A stretch of 64,000 nucleotides of DNA from Salvelinus alpinus (taxonomy: Eukaryota; Chordata; Actinopteri; Salmoniformes; Salmonidae), in the NCBI RefSeq assembly GCF_045679555.1, contig NC_092091.1, positions 71,705,730 through 71,769,729 on the forward strand. The letters are read 5' to 3'. Under the pieces are notes generated by a model. That model saw only the letters and a list, made by a program, of their open reading frames with translations, had not been told where the DNA came from and did not search any database. Below, piece after piece: positions 1 to 14,000 of this stretch (positions are counted from its first letter, which is position 1; every line of letters starts with the position of its first letter). Position numbers and translations under genes: made by a program.

Positions 1-3000
1 CCTACTGTCCATCCACAGGTTAACTGTCATAACGTCTACTGTCCATCCACAGGTTAACTGTCATAACCTACTGTCTATCCACAGGTTAACTGTCATAACA
101 TCTACTGTCTATCCACAGATTACCTGTCACAACATCTACTGTCTATCCACAGGTTAACTGCCATAGCATCTGCCATCTATCCACAGGTTAACTGTCATAA
201 CATCTACTGTCTATCCACAGGTTAACTGTCATAACGTCTAATGTCTATCCACAGGTTAACTGTCATAATGTCTGCTGTCTATCCACAGGTTAACTGTCAT
301 AACATCTACTGTCTATCCACAGGTTAACTGTCATAACATCTACTGTCTAGCCACAGGTTAACTGTCACAATATCTGCTGTCTATCCACAGGTTAACTGTC
401 ACAACATCTACTGTCTATCCACAGGTTAACTGTCATAGCATCTGCCGTCTATCCCCAGACTAATTGTCAAAACATCTACTGTCTATCCACGGGTTAACTG
501 TAATAACGTCTAATGTCTATCCACAAGTTAACTGTCATAATGTCTGCTGTCTATCCACAGGTTAACTGTCATAACATCTACTGTCTATCCACAGGTTAAC
601 TGTCATAACATCTACTGTCTAGCCACAGGTTAACTGTCATAACATCTACTGTCAATCCACAGGTTAACTGTCATAACATCTACTGTCTATCCACAGGTTA
701 ACTGTCATAACGTCTACTGTCTATCCACAGGCTAATTGTCATAACAGCTACTGTATATCCACAGATTAACTGCCATAACGTCTGCTGTCTATCCACAGGT
801 TAACTGCCATAGCATCTGCCATCTATCCACAGGTTAACTGTCATAACATCTACTGTCTATCCACAGGTTAACTGTCATAACATCTACTGTCTGTCCACAG
901 GTTAACTGTCATAACATCTACTGTCTATCCACAGGTTAACTGTCATAACATCTACTGTCTATCCACAAATTAACTGTCATAACATCTACTGTCTATCCAC
1001 AGATTACCTGTCACAACATCTACTGTCTATCCACAGGTTAACTGTCATAACATCTACTGTCTACCCACAGGTTAACTGTCATAACGTCTACTGTCCATCC
1101 ACAGGTTAACTGTCATTAAAATCTACTGTCTATCCACAGATTACCTGTCACAACATCTACTGTCTATCCACAGGTTAACTGTCATAGCATCTGCCATCTA
1201 TCCACAGGTTAACTGTCATAACGTCTGCTGTCTATCCACAGATTACCTGTCACAACGTCTACTGTCCATCCACAGGTTAACTGTCATAACGTCTACTGTC
1301 CATCCACAGGTTAACTGTCACAATATCTGCTGTCTATCCACAGGTTAACTGTCACAACATCTACTGTCTATCCACAGGTTAACTGTCATAGCATCTGCCG
1401 TCTATCCCCAGACGAATTGTCAAAACATCTACTGTCTATCCACGGGTTAACTGTCATAACGTCTAATGTCTATCCACAGGTTAACTGTCATAATGTCTGC
1501 TGTCTATCCACAGGTTAACTGTCATAACATCTACTGTCTATCCACAGGTTAACTGTCATAACATCTACTGTCTAGCCACAGGTTAACTGTCATAACATCT
1601 ACTGTCTAGCCACAGGTTAACTGTCACAATATCTGCTGTCTATCCACAGGTTAACTGTCACAACATCTACTGTCTATCCACAGGTTAACTGTCATAGCAT
1701 CTGCCGTCTATCCCCAGACTAATTGTCAAAACATCTACTGTCTATCCACGGGTTAACTGTCATAACGTCTAATGTCTATCCACAGGTTAACTGTCATAAT
1801 GTCTGCTGTCTATCCACAGGTTAACTGTCATAACATCTACTGTCTATCCACAGGTTAACTGTCAAAACATCTACTGTCTAGCAACAGGTTAACTGTCATA
1901 ACATCTACTGTCAATCCACAGGTTAACTGTCATAACATCTACTGTCTATCCACAGGTTAACTGTCATAACGTCTACTGTCTATCCACAGGCTAATTGTCA
2001 TAACAGCTACTGTATATCCACAGATTAACTGCCATAACGTCTGCTGTCTATCCACATGTTAACTGTCATAATATCTACTGTCTATGCACAGGTTAACTGT
2101 CACAATATCTGCTGTCTATCCACAGGTTAACTGTCATAGCATCTGCTCCCTATCCACAGATTAACTGTTATAACGTCTGCTGTCTATCCACAGATTACCT
2201 GTCACAACGTCTACTGTCTATCCACAGGTTAACTGTCATATAATCTACTGTCTATCCACAGGTTAACTGTCATAACGTCTACTGTCTATCCACAGGTTAA
2301 CTGTCATAACGTCTACTGTCTATCCACAGGTTAACTGTCATAACATATACTGTCTGTCCACAGATTAACTGTCATAACATCTACTGTCTATCCACAGGTT
2401 AACTGTCATAATGTTTGCTGTCTTTCCACAGGTTAACTGTCATAACAACTGTCATAACGTCTACTGTCTATCCACAGGTAAACTGTCATAACATATACTG
2501 TCTAGCCACGGATTACCTGTCACAACGTCTACTGTCTATCCACAGGTTAACTGTCATAACAGCTACTGTCTATCCACAGGTTAACTGTCATAACATCTAC
2601 TGTCCATCCATAGGTTAACTGTCATAACATCTACTGTCTATCCCCAGGTTAACTGTCATAACATCTACTGTCTATCCACAGGTTAACTGTCATAACATCT
2701 ACTGTCTGTCCACAGGTTAACTGTCATAACATCTACTGTCTATCCACAGGTTAACTGTCATAACGTCTACTGTCCATCCACAGGTTAACTGTCATAACAT
2801 CTACTGTCTATCCACAGATTACCTGTCACAACATCTACTGTCTATCCACAGGTTAACTGTCATAGCATCTACCATCTATCCACAGGTTAACTGTCATAAC
2901 GTCTGCTGTCTATCCACAGATTACCTGTCACAACGTCTACTGTCCATCCACAGGTTAACTGTCATAACGTCTACTGTCCATCCACAGGTTAACTGTCACA

Positions 3001-6000
3001 ATATCTGCTGTCTATCCACAGGTTAACTGTCACAACATCTACTGTCTATCCACAGGTTAACTGTCATAGCATCTGCCGTCTATCCCCAGACTAATTGTCA
3101 AAACATCTACTGTCTATCCACGGGTTAACTGTCATAACGTCTAATGTCTATCCACAGGTTAACTGTCATAATGTCTGCTGTCTATCCACAGGTTAACTGT
3201 CATAACATCTACTGTCTATCCACAGGTTAACTGTCATAACATCTACTGTCTAGCCACAGGTTAACTGTCATAACATCTACTGTTATTCCACAGGTTAACT
3301 GTCATAACATCTACTGTCTATCCACAGGTTAACTGTCATAACGTCTACTGTCTATCCACAGGCTAATTGTCATAACAGCTACTGTATATCCACAGATTAA
3401 CTGTCATAACGTCTGCTGTCTATCCACATGTTAACTGTCATAATATCTACTGTCTATGCACAGGTTAACTGTCACAATATCTGCTGTCTATCCACAGTAT
3501 AACTTTCAAAAGATCTACTGTCTGGCCACAGGTTAACTGTCATAGCATCTGCTCTCTATCCACAGATTAACTGTTATAACGTCTGCTGTCTATCCACAGA
3601 TTACCTGTCACAACGTCTACTGTCTATCCACAGGTTAACTGTCATATAATCTACTGTCTATCCACAGGTTAACTGTCATAACGTCTACTGTCTATCCACA
3701 GGTTAAATGTCATAACGTCTACTGTCTATCCACAAGTTAACTGTCATAACGTCTACTGTCTATCCACAGGTTAACTGTCATAACGTCTACTGTCTATCCA
3801 CAGGTTAACTGTCATAACGTCTACTGTCTATCCACAGGCTAATTGTCATAACAGCTACTGTATATCCACAGATTAACTGTCATAACGTCTGCTGTCTATC
3901 CACATGTTAACTGTCATAATATCTACTGTCTATGCACAGGTTAACTGTCACAATATCTGCTGTCTATCCACAGCATAACTTTCAAAAGATCTACTGTCTG
4001 GCCACAGGTTAACTGTCATAGCATCTGCTCTCTATCCACAGATTAACTGTTATAACGTCTGCTGTCTATCCACAGATTACCTGTCACAACGTCTACTGTC
4101 TATCCACAGGTTAACTGTCATATAATCTACTGTCTATCCACAGGTTAACTGTCATAACGTCTACTGTCTATCCACAGGTTAACTGTCATAACATCTACTG
4201 TCTATCCACAGGTTAACTGTCATAACATCTACTGTCTATCCACAGGTTAACTGTCATAACATCTACTGTCTATCCACAGATTACCTGTCACAACATATAC
4301 TGTCTATCCACAGGTTAACTGTCATAACATCTACTGTCTACCCACATGTCAACTGTCATAACGTCTACTGTCCATCCACAGGTTAACTGTCATAACATCT
4401 ACTGTCTATCCACAGATTACCTGTCACAACATCTACTGTCTATCCACAGGTTAACTGTCATAGCATCTGCCATCTATCCACAGGTTAACTGTCATAACGT
4501 CTGCTGTCTATCCACAGATTACCTGTCACAACGTCTACTGTCCATCCACAGGTTAACTGTCAAAACGTCTACTGTCCATCCACAGGTTAACTGTCATAAC
4601 CTACTGTCCATCCACAGGTTAACTGTCATAACGTCTACTGTCCATCCACAGGTTAACTGTCATAACCTACTGTCTATCCACAGGTTAACTGTTATAACAT
4701 CTACTGTCTATCCACAGATTACCTGTCACAACATCTACTGTCTATCCACAGGTTAACTGCCATAGCATCTGCCATCTATCCACAGGTTAACTGTCATAAC
4801 ATCTACTGTCTATCCACAGGTTAACTGTCATAACATCTACTGTCTGTCCACAGGTTAACTGTCATAACATCTACTGTCTATCCACAGGTTAACTGTCAAA
4901 ACATCTACTGTCTATCCACAAGTTAACTGTCATAACATCTACTGTCTATCCACAGATTACCTGTCACAACATCTACTGTCTATCCACAGGTTAACTGTCA
5001 TAACATCTACTGTCTACCCACAGGTTAACTGTCATAACATCTACTGTCTATCCACAGGTTAACTGTCATAGCATCTACCGTCTATCCACAGGTTAACTGT
5101 CATAACGTCTGCTGTCTATCCACAGATTACCTGTCACAACGTCTACTGTCCATCCACAGGTTAACTGTCATAACGTCTACTGTCCATCCACAGGTTAACT
5201 GTCACAATATCTGCTGTCTATCCACAGGTTAACTGTCACAACATCTACTGTCTATCCACAGGTTAACTGTCATAGCATCTGCCGTCTATCCCCAGACTAA
5301 TTGTCAAAACATCTACTGTCTATCCACGGGTTAACTGTCATAACGTCTAATGTCTACCCACAGGTTAACTGTCATAATGTCTGCTGTCTATCCACAGGTT
5401 AACTGTCATAACATCTACTGTCTATCCACAGGTTAACTGTCATAACATCTACTGTCTAGCCACAGGTTAACTGTCATAACATCTACTGTCAATCCACAGG
5501 TTAACTGTCATAACATCTACTGTCTATCCACAGGTTAACTGTCATAACGTCTACTGTCTATCCACAGGCTAATTGTCATAACAGCTACTGTATATCCACA
5601 GATTAACTGTCATAACGTCTGCTGTCTATCCACATGTTAACTGTCATAATATCTACTGTCTATGCACAGGTTAACTGTCACAATATCTGCTGTCTATCCA
5701 CAGCATAACTTTCAAAGGATCTACTGTCTGGCCACAGGTTAACTGTCATAGCATCTGCTCTCTATCCACAGATTAACTGTTATAACGTCTGCTGTCTATC
5801 CACAGATTACCTGTCACAACGTCTACTGTCTATCCACAGGTTAACTGTCATATAATCTACTGTCTATCCACAGGTTAACTGTCATAACGTCTACTGTCTA
5901 TCCACAGGTTAACTGTCATAACATCTACTGTCTGTCCACAGATGAACTGTCATAACATCTACTGTCTATCCACAGGTTAACTGTCATAACAACTGTCATA

Positions 6001-8020
6001 ACATCTACTGTCTATCCACAGATTACCTGTCACAACATATACTGTCTATCCACAGGTTAACTGTCATAACATCTACTGTCTACCCACATGTTAACTGTCA
6101 TAACGTCTACTGTCCATCCACAGGTTAACTGTCATAACATCTACTGTCTATCCACAGATTACCTGTCACAACATCTACTGTCTATCCACAGGTTAACTGT
6201 CATAGCATCTGCCATCTATCCACAGGTTAACTGTCATAACGTCTGCTGTCTATCCACAGATTACCTGTCACAACGTCTACTGTCCATCCACAGGTTAACT
6301 GTCATAACGTCTACTGTCCATCCACAGGTTAACTGTCATAACCTACTGTCCATCCACAGGTTAACTGTCATAACGTCTACTGTCCATCCACAGGTTAACT
6401 GTCATAACCTACTGTCTATCCACAGGTTAACTGTCATAACATCTACTGTCTATCCACAGATTACCTGTCACAACATCTACTGTCTATCCACAGGTTAACT
6501 GCCATAGCATCTGCCATCTATCCACAGGTTAACTGTCATAACATCTACTGTCTATCCACAGGTTAACTGTCATAACGTCTAATGTCTATCCACAGGTTAA
6601 CTGTCATAATGTCTGCTGTCTATCCACAGGTTAACTGTCATAACATCTACTGTCTATCCACAGGTTAACTGTCATAACATCTACTGTCTAGCCACAGGTT
6701 AACTGTCACAATATCTGCTGTCTATCCACAGGTTAACTGTCACAACATCTACTGTCTATCCACAGGTTAACTGTCATAGCATCTGCCGTCTATCCCCAGA
6801 CTAATTGTCAAAACATCTACTGTCTATCCACGGGTTAACTGTCATAACGTCTAATGTCTATCCACAAGTTAACTGTCATAATGTCTGCTGTCTATCCACA
6901 GGTTAACTGTCATAACATCTACTGTCTATCCACAGGTTAACTGTCATAACATCTACTGTCTAGCCACAGGTTAACTGTCATAACATCTACTGTCAATCCA
7001 CAGGTTAACTGTCATAACATCTACTGTCTATCCACAGGTTAACTGTCATAACGTCTACTGTCTATCCACAGGCTAATTGTCATAACAGCTACTGTATATC
7101 CACAGATTAACTGCCATAACGTCTGCTGTCTATCCACAGGTTAACTGCCATAGCATCTGCCATCTATCCACAGGTTAACTGTCATAACATCTACTGTCTA
7201 TCCACAGGTTAACTGTCATAACATCTACTGTCCATCCATAGGTTAACTGTCATAACATCTACTGTCTATCCACAGGTTAACTGTCATAACATCTACTGTC
7301 TATCCACAGGTTAACTGTCATAACATCTACTGTCTGTCCACAGGTTAACTGTCATAACATCTACTGTCTATCCACAGGTTAACTGTCATAGCATCTACCG
7401 TCTATCCACAGGTTAACTGTCATAACGTCTGCTGTCTATCCACAGATTACCTGTCACAACGTCTACTGTCCATCCACAGGTTAACTGTCATAACGTCTAC
7501 TGTCCATCCACAGGTTAACTGTCACAATATCTGCTGTCTATCCACAGGTTAACTGTCACAACATCTACTGTCTATCCACAGGTTAACTGTCATAGCATCT
7601 GCCGTCTATCCCCAGACTAATTGTCAAAACATCTACTGTCTATCCACGGGTTAACTGTCATAACGTCTAATGTCTACCCACAGGTTAACTGTCATAATGT
7701 CTGCTGTCTATCCACAGGTTAACTGTCATAACATCTACTGTCTATCCACAGGTTAACTGTCATAACATCTACTGTCTAGCCACAGGTTAACTGTCATAAC
7801 ATCTACTGTTAATCCACAGGTTAACTGTCATAACATCTACTGTCTATCCACAGGTTAACTGTCATAACGTCTACTGTCTATCCACAGGCAAATTGTCATA
7901 ATAGCTACTGTATATCCACAGATTAACTGTCATAACGTCTGCTGTCTATCCACATGTTAACTGTCATAATATCTACTGTCTATGCACAGGTTAACTGTCA
8001 CAATATCTGCTGTCTATCCA

Positions 8021-11000
8021 CAGCATAACTTTCAAAATATCTACTGTCTGGCCACAGGTTAACTGTCATAGCATCTGCTCTCTATCCACAGATTAACTGT
8101 TATAACGTCTGCTGTCTATCCACAGATTACCTGTCACAACGTCTACTGTCTATCCACAGGTTAACTGTCATATAATCTACTGTCTATCCACAGGTTAACT
8201 GTCATAACGTCTACTGTCTATCCACAGGTTAACTGTCATAACATCTACTGTCTGTCCACAGATGAACTGTCATAACATCTACTGTCTATCCACAGGTTAA
8301 CTGTCATAACAACTGTCATAACATCTACTGTCTATCCACAGATTACCTGTCACAACATATACTGTCTATCCACAGGTTAACTGTCATAACATCTACTGTC
8401 TACCCACATGTTAACTGTCATAACGTCTACTGTCCATCCACAGGTTAACTGTCATAACATCTACTGTCTATCCACAGATTACCTGTCACAACATCTACTG
8501 TCTATCCACAGGTTTACTGTCATAGCATCTGCCATCTATCCACAGGTTAACTGTCATAACGTCTGCTGTCTATCCACAGATTACCTGTCACAACGTCTAC
8601 TGTCCATCCACAGGTTAACTGTCATAACGTCTACTGTCCATCCACAGGTTAACTGTCATAACGTCTACTGTCCATCCACAGGTTAACTGTCATAACCTAC
8701 TGTCTATCCACAGGTTAACTGTCATAACATCTACTGTCTATCCACAGATTACCTGTCACAACATCTACTGTCTATCCACAGGTTAACTGTCATAACGTCT
8801 AATGTCTATCCACAGGTTAACTGTCATAATGTCTGCTGTCTATCCACAGGTTAACTGTCATAACATCTACTGTCTATCCACAGGTTAACTGTCATAACAT
8901 CTACTGTCTAGCCACAGGTTAACTGTCACAATATCTGCTGTCTATCCACAGGTTAACTGTCACAACATCTACTGTCTATCCACAGGTTAACTGTCATAGC
9001 ATCTGCCGTCTATCCCCAGACTAATTGTCAAAACATCTACTGTCTATCCACGGGTTAACTGTCATAACGTCTAATGTCTATCCACAAGTTAACTGTCATA
9101 ATGTCTGCTGTCTATCCACAGGTTAACTGTCATAACATCTACTGTCTATCCACAGGTTAACTGTCGAAACATCTACTGTCTAGCCACAGGTTAACTGTCA
9201 TAACATCTACTGTCAATCCACAGGTTAACTGTCATAACATCTACTGTCTATCCACAGGTTAACTGTCATAACGTCTACTGTCTATCCACAGGCTAATTGT
9301 CATAACAGCTACTGTATATCCACAGATTAACTGCCATAACGTCTGCTGTCTATCCACAGGTTAACTGCCATAGCATCTGCCATCTATCCACAGGTTAACT
9401 GTCATAACATCTACTGTCTATCCACAGGTTAACTGTCATAACATCTACTGTCTGTCCACAGGTTAACTGTCATAACATCTACTGTCTATCCACAGGTTAA
9501 CTGTCATAACATCTACTGTCTATCCACAAATTAACTGTCATAACATCTACTGTCTATCCACAGATTACCTGTCACAACATCTACTGTCTATCCACAGGTT
9601 AACTGTCATAACATCTACTGTCTACCCACAGGTTAACTGTCATAACGTCTACTGTCCATCCACAGGTTAACTGTCATTAAAATCTACTGTCTATCCACAG
9701 ATTACCTGTCACAACATCTACTGTCTATCCACAGGTTAACTGTCATAGCATCTGCCATCTATCCACAGGTTAACTGTCATAACGTCTGCTGTCTATCCAC
9801 AGATTACCTGTCACAACGTCTACTGTCCATCCACAGGTTAACTGTCATAACGTCTACTGTCCATCCACAGGTTAACTGTCACAATATCTGCTGTCTATCC
9901 ACAGGTTAACTGTCACAACATCTACTGTCTATCCACAGGTTAACTGTCATAGCATCTGCCGTCTATCCCCAGACGAATTGTCAAAACATCTACTGTCTAT
10001 CCACGGGTTAACTGTCATAACGTCTAATGTCTATCCACAGGTTAACTGTCATAATGTCTGCTGTCTATCCACAGGTTAACTGTCATAACATCTACTGTCT
10101 ATCCACAGGTTAACTGTCATAACATCTACTGTCTAGCCACAGGTTAACTGTCATAACATCTACTGTCTAGCCACAGGTTAACTGTCACAATATCTGCTGT
10201 CTATCCACAGGTTAACTGTCATAACATCTACTGTCTATCCACAGGTTAACTGTCATAACATCTACTGTCTAGCCACAGGTTAACTGTCATAACATCTACT
10301 GTCTAGCCACAGGTTAACTGTCACAATATCTGCTGTCTATCCACAGGTTAACTGTCACAACATCTACTGTCTATCCACAGGTTAACTGTCATAGCATCTG
10401 CCGTCTATCCCCAGACTAATTGTCAAAACATCTACTGTCTATCCACGGGTTAACTGTCATAACGTCTAATGTCTATCCACAGGTTAACTGTCATAATGTC
10501 TGCTGTCTATCCACAGGTTAACTGTCATAACATCTACTGTCTATCCACAGGTTAACTGTCAAAACATCTACTGTCTAGCCACAGGTTAACTGTCATAACA
10601 TCTACTGTCAATCCACAGGTTAACTGTCATAACATCTACTGTCTATCCACAGGTTAACTGTCATAACGTCTACTGTCTATCCACAGGCTAATTGTCATAA
10701 CAGCTACTGTATATCCACAGATTAACTGCCATAACGTCTGCTGTCTATCCACATGTTAACTGTCATAATATCTACTGTCTATGCACAGGTTAACTGTCAC
10801 AATATCTGCTGTCTATCCACAGCATAACTTTCAAAAGATCTACTGTCTGGCCACAGGTTAACTGTCATAGCATCTGCTCCCTATCCACAGATTAACTGTT
10901 ATAACGTCTGCTGTCTATCCACAGATTACCTGTCACAACGTCTACTGTCTATCCACAGGTTAACTGTCATATAATCTACTGTCTATCCACAGGTTAACTG

Positions 11001-14000
11001 TCATAACGTCTACTGTCTATCCACAGGTTAACTGTCATAACGTCTACTGTCTATCCACAGGTTAACTGTCATAACATCTACTGTCTGTCCACAGATTAAC
11101 TGTCATAACATCTACTGTCTATCCACAGGTAAACTGTCATAACATATACTGTCTAGCCACGGATTACCTGTCACAACGTCTACTGTCTATCCACAGGTTA
11201 ACTGTCATAACAGCTACTGTCTATCCACAGGTTAACTGTCATAACATCTACTGTCCATCCATAGGTTAACTGTCATAACATCTACTGTCTATCCACAGGT
11301 TAACTGTCATAACATCTACTGTCTATCCACAGGTTAACTGTCATAACATCTACTGTCTGTCCACAGGTTAACTGTCATAACATCTACTGTCTATCCACAG
11401 GTTAACTGTCATAACATCTACTGTCTATCCACAGGTTAACTGTCATAACATCTACTGTCTATCCACAGATTACCTGTCACAACATATACTGTCTATCCAC
11501 AGGTTAACTGTCATAACATCTACTGTCTACCCACATGTTAACTCTCATAACGTCTACTGTCCATCCACAGGTTAACTGTCATAACATCTACTGTCTATCC
11601 ACAGGTTAACTGTCATAACATCTACTGTCTATCCACAGGTTAACTGTCATAGCATCTGCCATCTATCCACAGGTTAACTGTCATAATGTCTGCTGTCTAT
11701 CCACAGGTTAACTGTCATAACATCTACTGTCTATCCACAGGTTAACTGTCATAACATCTACTGTCTAGCCACAGGTTAACTGTCACAATATCTGCTGTCT
11801 ATCCACAGGTTAACTGTCACAACATCTACTGTCTATCCACAGGTTAACTGTCATAGCATCTGCCGTCTATCCCCAGACTAATTGTCAAAACATCTACTGT
11901 CTATCCACGGGTTAACTGTCATAACGTCTAATGTCTATCCACAAGTTAACTGTCATAATGTCTGCTGTCTATCCACAGGTTAACTGTCATAACATCTACT
12001 GTCTATCCACAGGTTAACTGTCATAACATCTACTGTCTAGCCACAGGTTAACTGTCATAACATCTACTGTCAATCCACAGGTTAACTGTCATAACATCTA
12101 CTGTCTATCCACAGGTTAACTGTCATAACGTCTACTGTCTATCCACAGGCTAATTGTCATAACAGCTACTGTATATCCACAGATTAACTGCCATAACGTC
12201 TGCTGTCTATCCACAGGTTAACTGCCATAGCATCTGCCATCTATCCACAGGTTAACTGTCATAACATCTACTGTCTATCCACAGGTTAACTGTCATAACA
12301 TCTACTGTCTGTCCACAGGTTAACTGTCATAACATCTACTGTCTATCCACAGGTTAACTGTCATAACATCTACTGTCTATCCACAAATTAACTGTCATAA
12401 CATCTACTGTCTATCCACAGATTACCTGTCACAACATCTACTGTCTATCCACAGGTTAACTGTCATAACATCTACTGTCTACCCACAGGTTAACTGTCAT
12501 AACGTCTACTGTCCATCCACAGGTTAACTGTCATTAAAATCTACTGTCTATCCACAGATTACCTGTCACAACATCTACTGTCTATCCACAGGTTAACTGT
12601 CATAGCATCTGCCATCTATCCACAGGTTAACTGTCATAACGTCTGCTGTCTATCCACAGATTACCTGTCACAACGTCTACTGTCCATCCACAGGTTAACT
12701 GTCATAACGTCTACTGTCCATCCACAGGTTAACTGTCACAATATCTGCTGTCTATCCACAGGTTAACTGTCACAACATCTACTGTCTATCCACAGGTTAA
12801 CTGTCATAGCATCTGCCGTCTATCCCCAGACGAATTGTCAAAACATCTACTGTCTATCCACGGGTTAACTGTCATAACGTCTAATGTCTATCCACAGGTT
12901 AACTGTCATAATGTCTGCTGTCTATCCACAGGTTAACTGTCATAACATCTACTGTCTATCCACAGGTTAACTGTCATAACATCTACTGTCTAGCCACAGG
13001 TTAACTGTCATAACATCTACTGTCTAGCCACAGGTTAACTGTCACAATATCTGCTGTCTATCCACAGGTTAACTGTCATAACATCTACTGTCTATCCACA
13101 GGTTAACTGTCATAACATCTACTGTCTAGCCACAGGTTAACTGTCATAACATCTACTGTCTAGCCACAGGTTAACTGTCACAATATCTGCTGTCTATCCA
13201 CAGGTTAACTGTCACAACATCTACTGTCTATCCACAGGTTAACTGTCATAGCATCTGCCGTCTATCCCCAGACTAATTGTCAAAACATCTACTGTCTATC
13301 CACGGGTTAACTGTCATAACGTCTAATGTCTATCCACAGGTTAACTGTCATAATGTCTGCTGTCTATCCACAGGTTAACTGTCATAACATCTACTGTCTA
13401 TCCACAGGTTAACTGTCAAAACATCTACTGTCTAGCCACAGGTTAACTGTCATAACATCTACTGTCAATCCACAGGTTAACTGTCATAACATCTACTGTC
13501 TATCCACAGGTTAACTGTCATAACGTCTACTGTCTATCCACAGGCTAATTGTCATAACAGCTACTGTATATCCACAGATTAACTGCCATAACGTCTGCTG
13601 TCTATCCACATGTTAACTGTCATAATATCTACTGTCTATGCACAGGTTAACTGTCACAATATCTGCTGTCTATCCACAGCATAACTTTCAAAAGATCTAC
13701 TGTCTGGCCACAGGTTAACTGTCATAGCATCTGCTCCCTATCCACAGATTAACTGTTATAACGTCTGCTGTCTATCCACAGATTACCTGTCACAACGTCT
13801 ACTGTCTATCCACAGGTTAACTGTCATATAATCTACTGTCTATCCACAGGTTAACTGTCATAACGTCTACTGTCTATCCACAGGTTAACTGTCATAACGT
13901 CTACTGTCTATCCACAGGTTAACTGTCATAACATCTACTGTCTGTCCACAGATTAACTGTCATAACATCTACTGTCTATCCACAGGTTAACTGTCATAAT

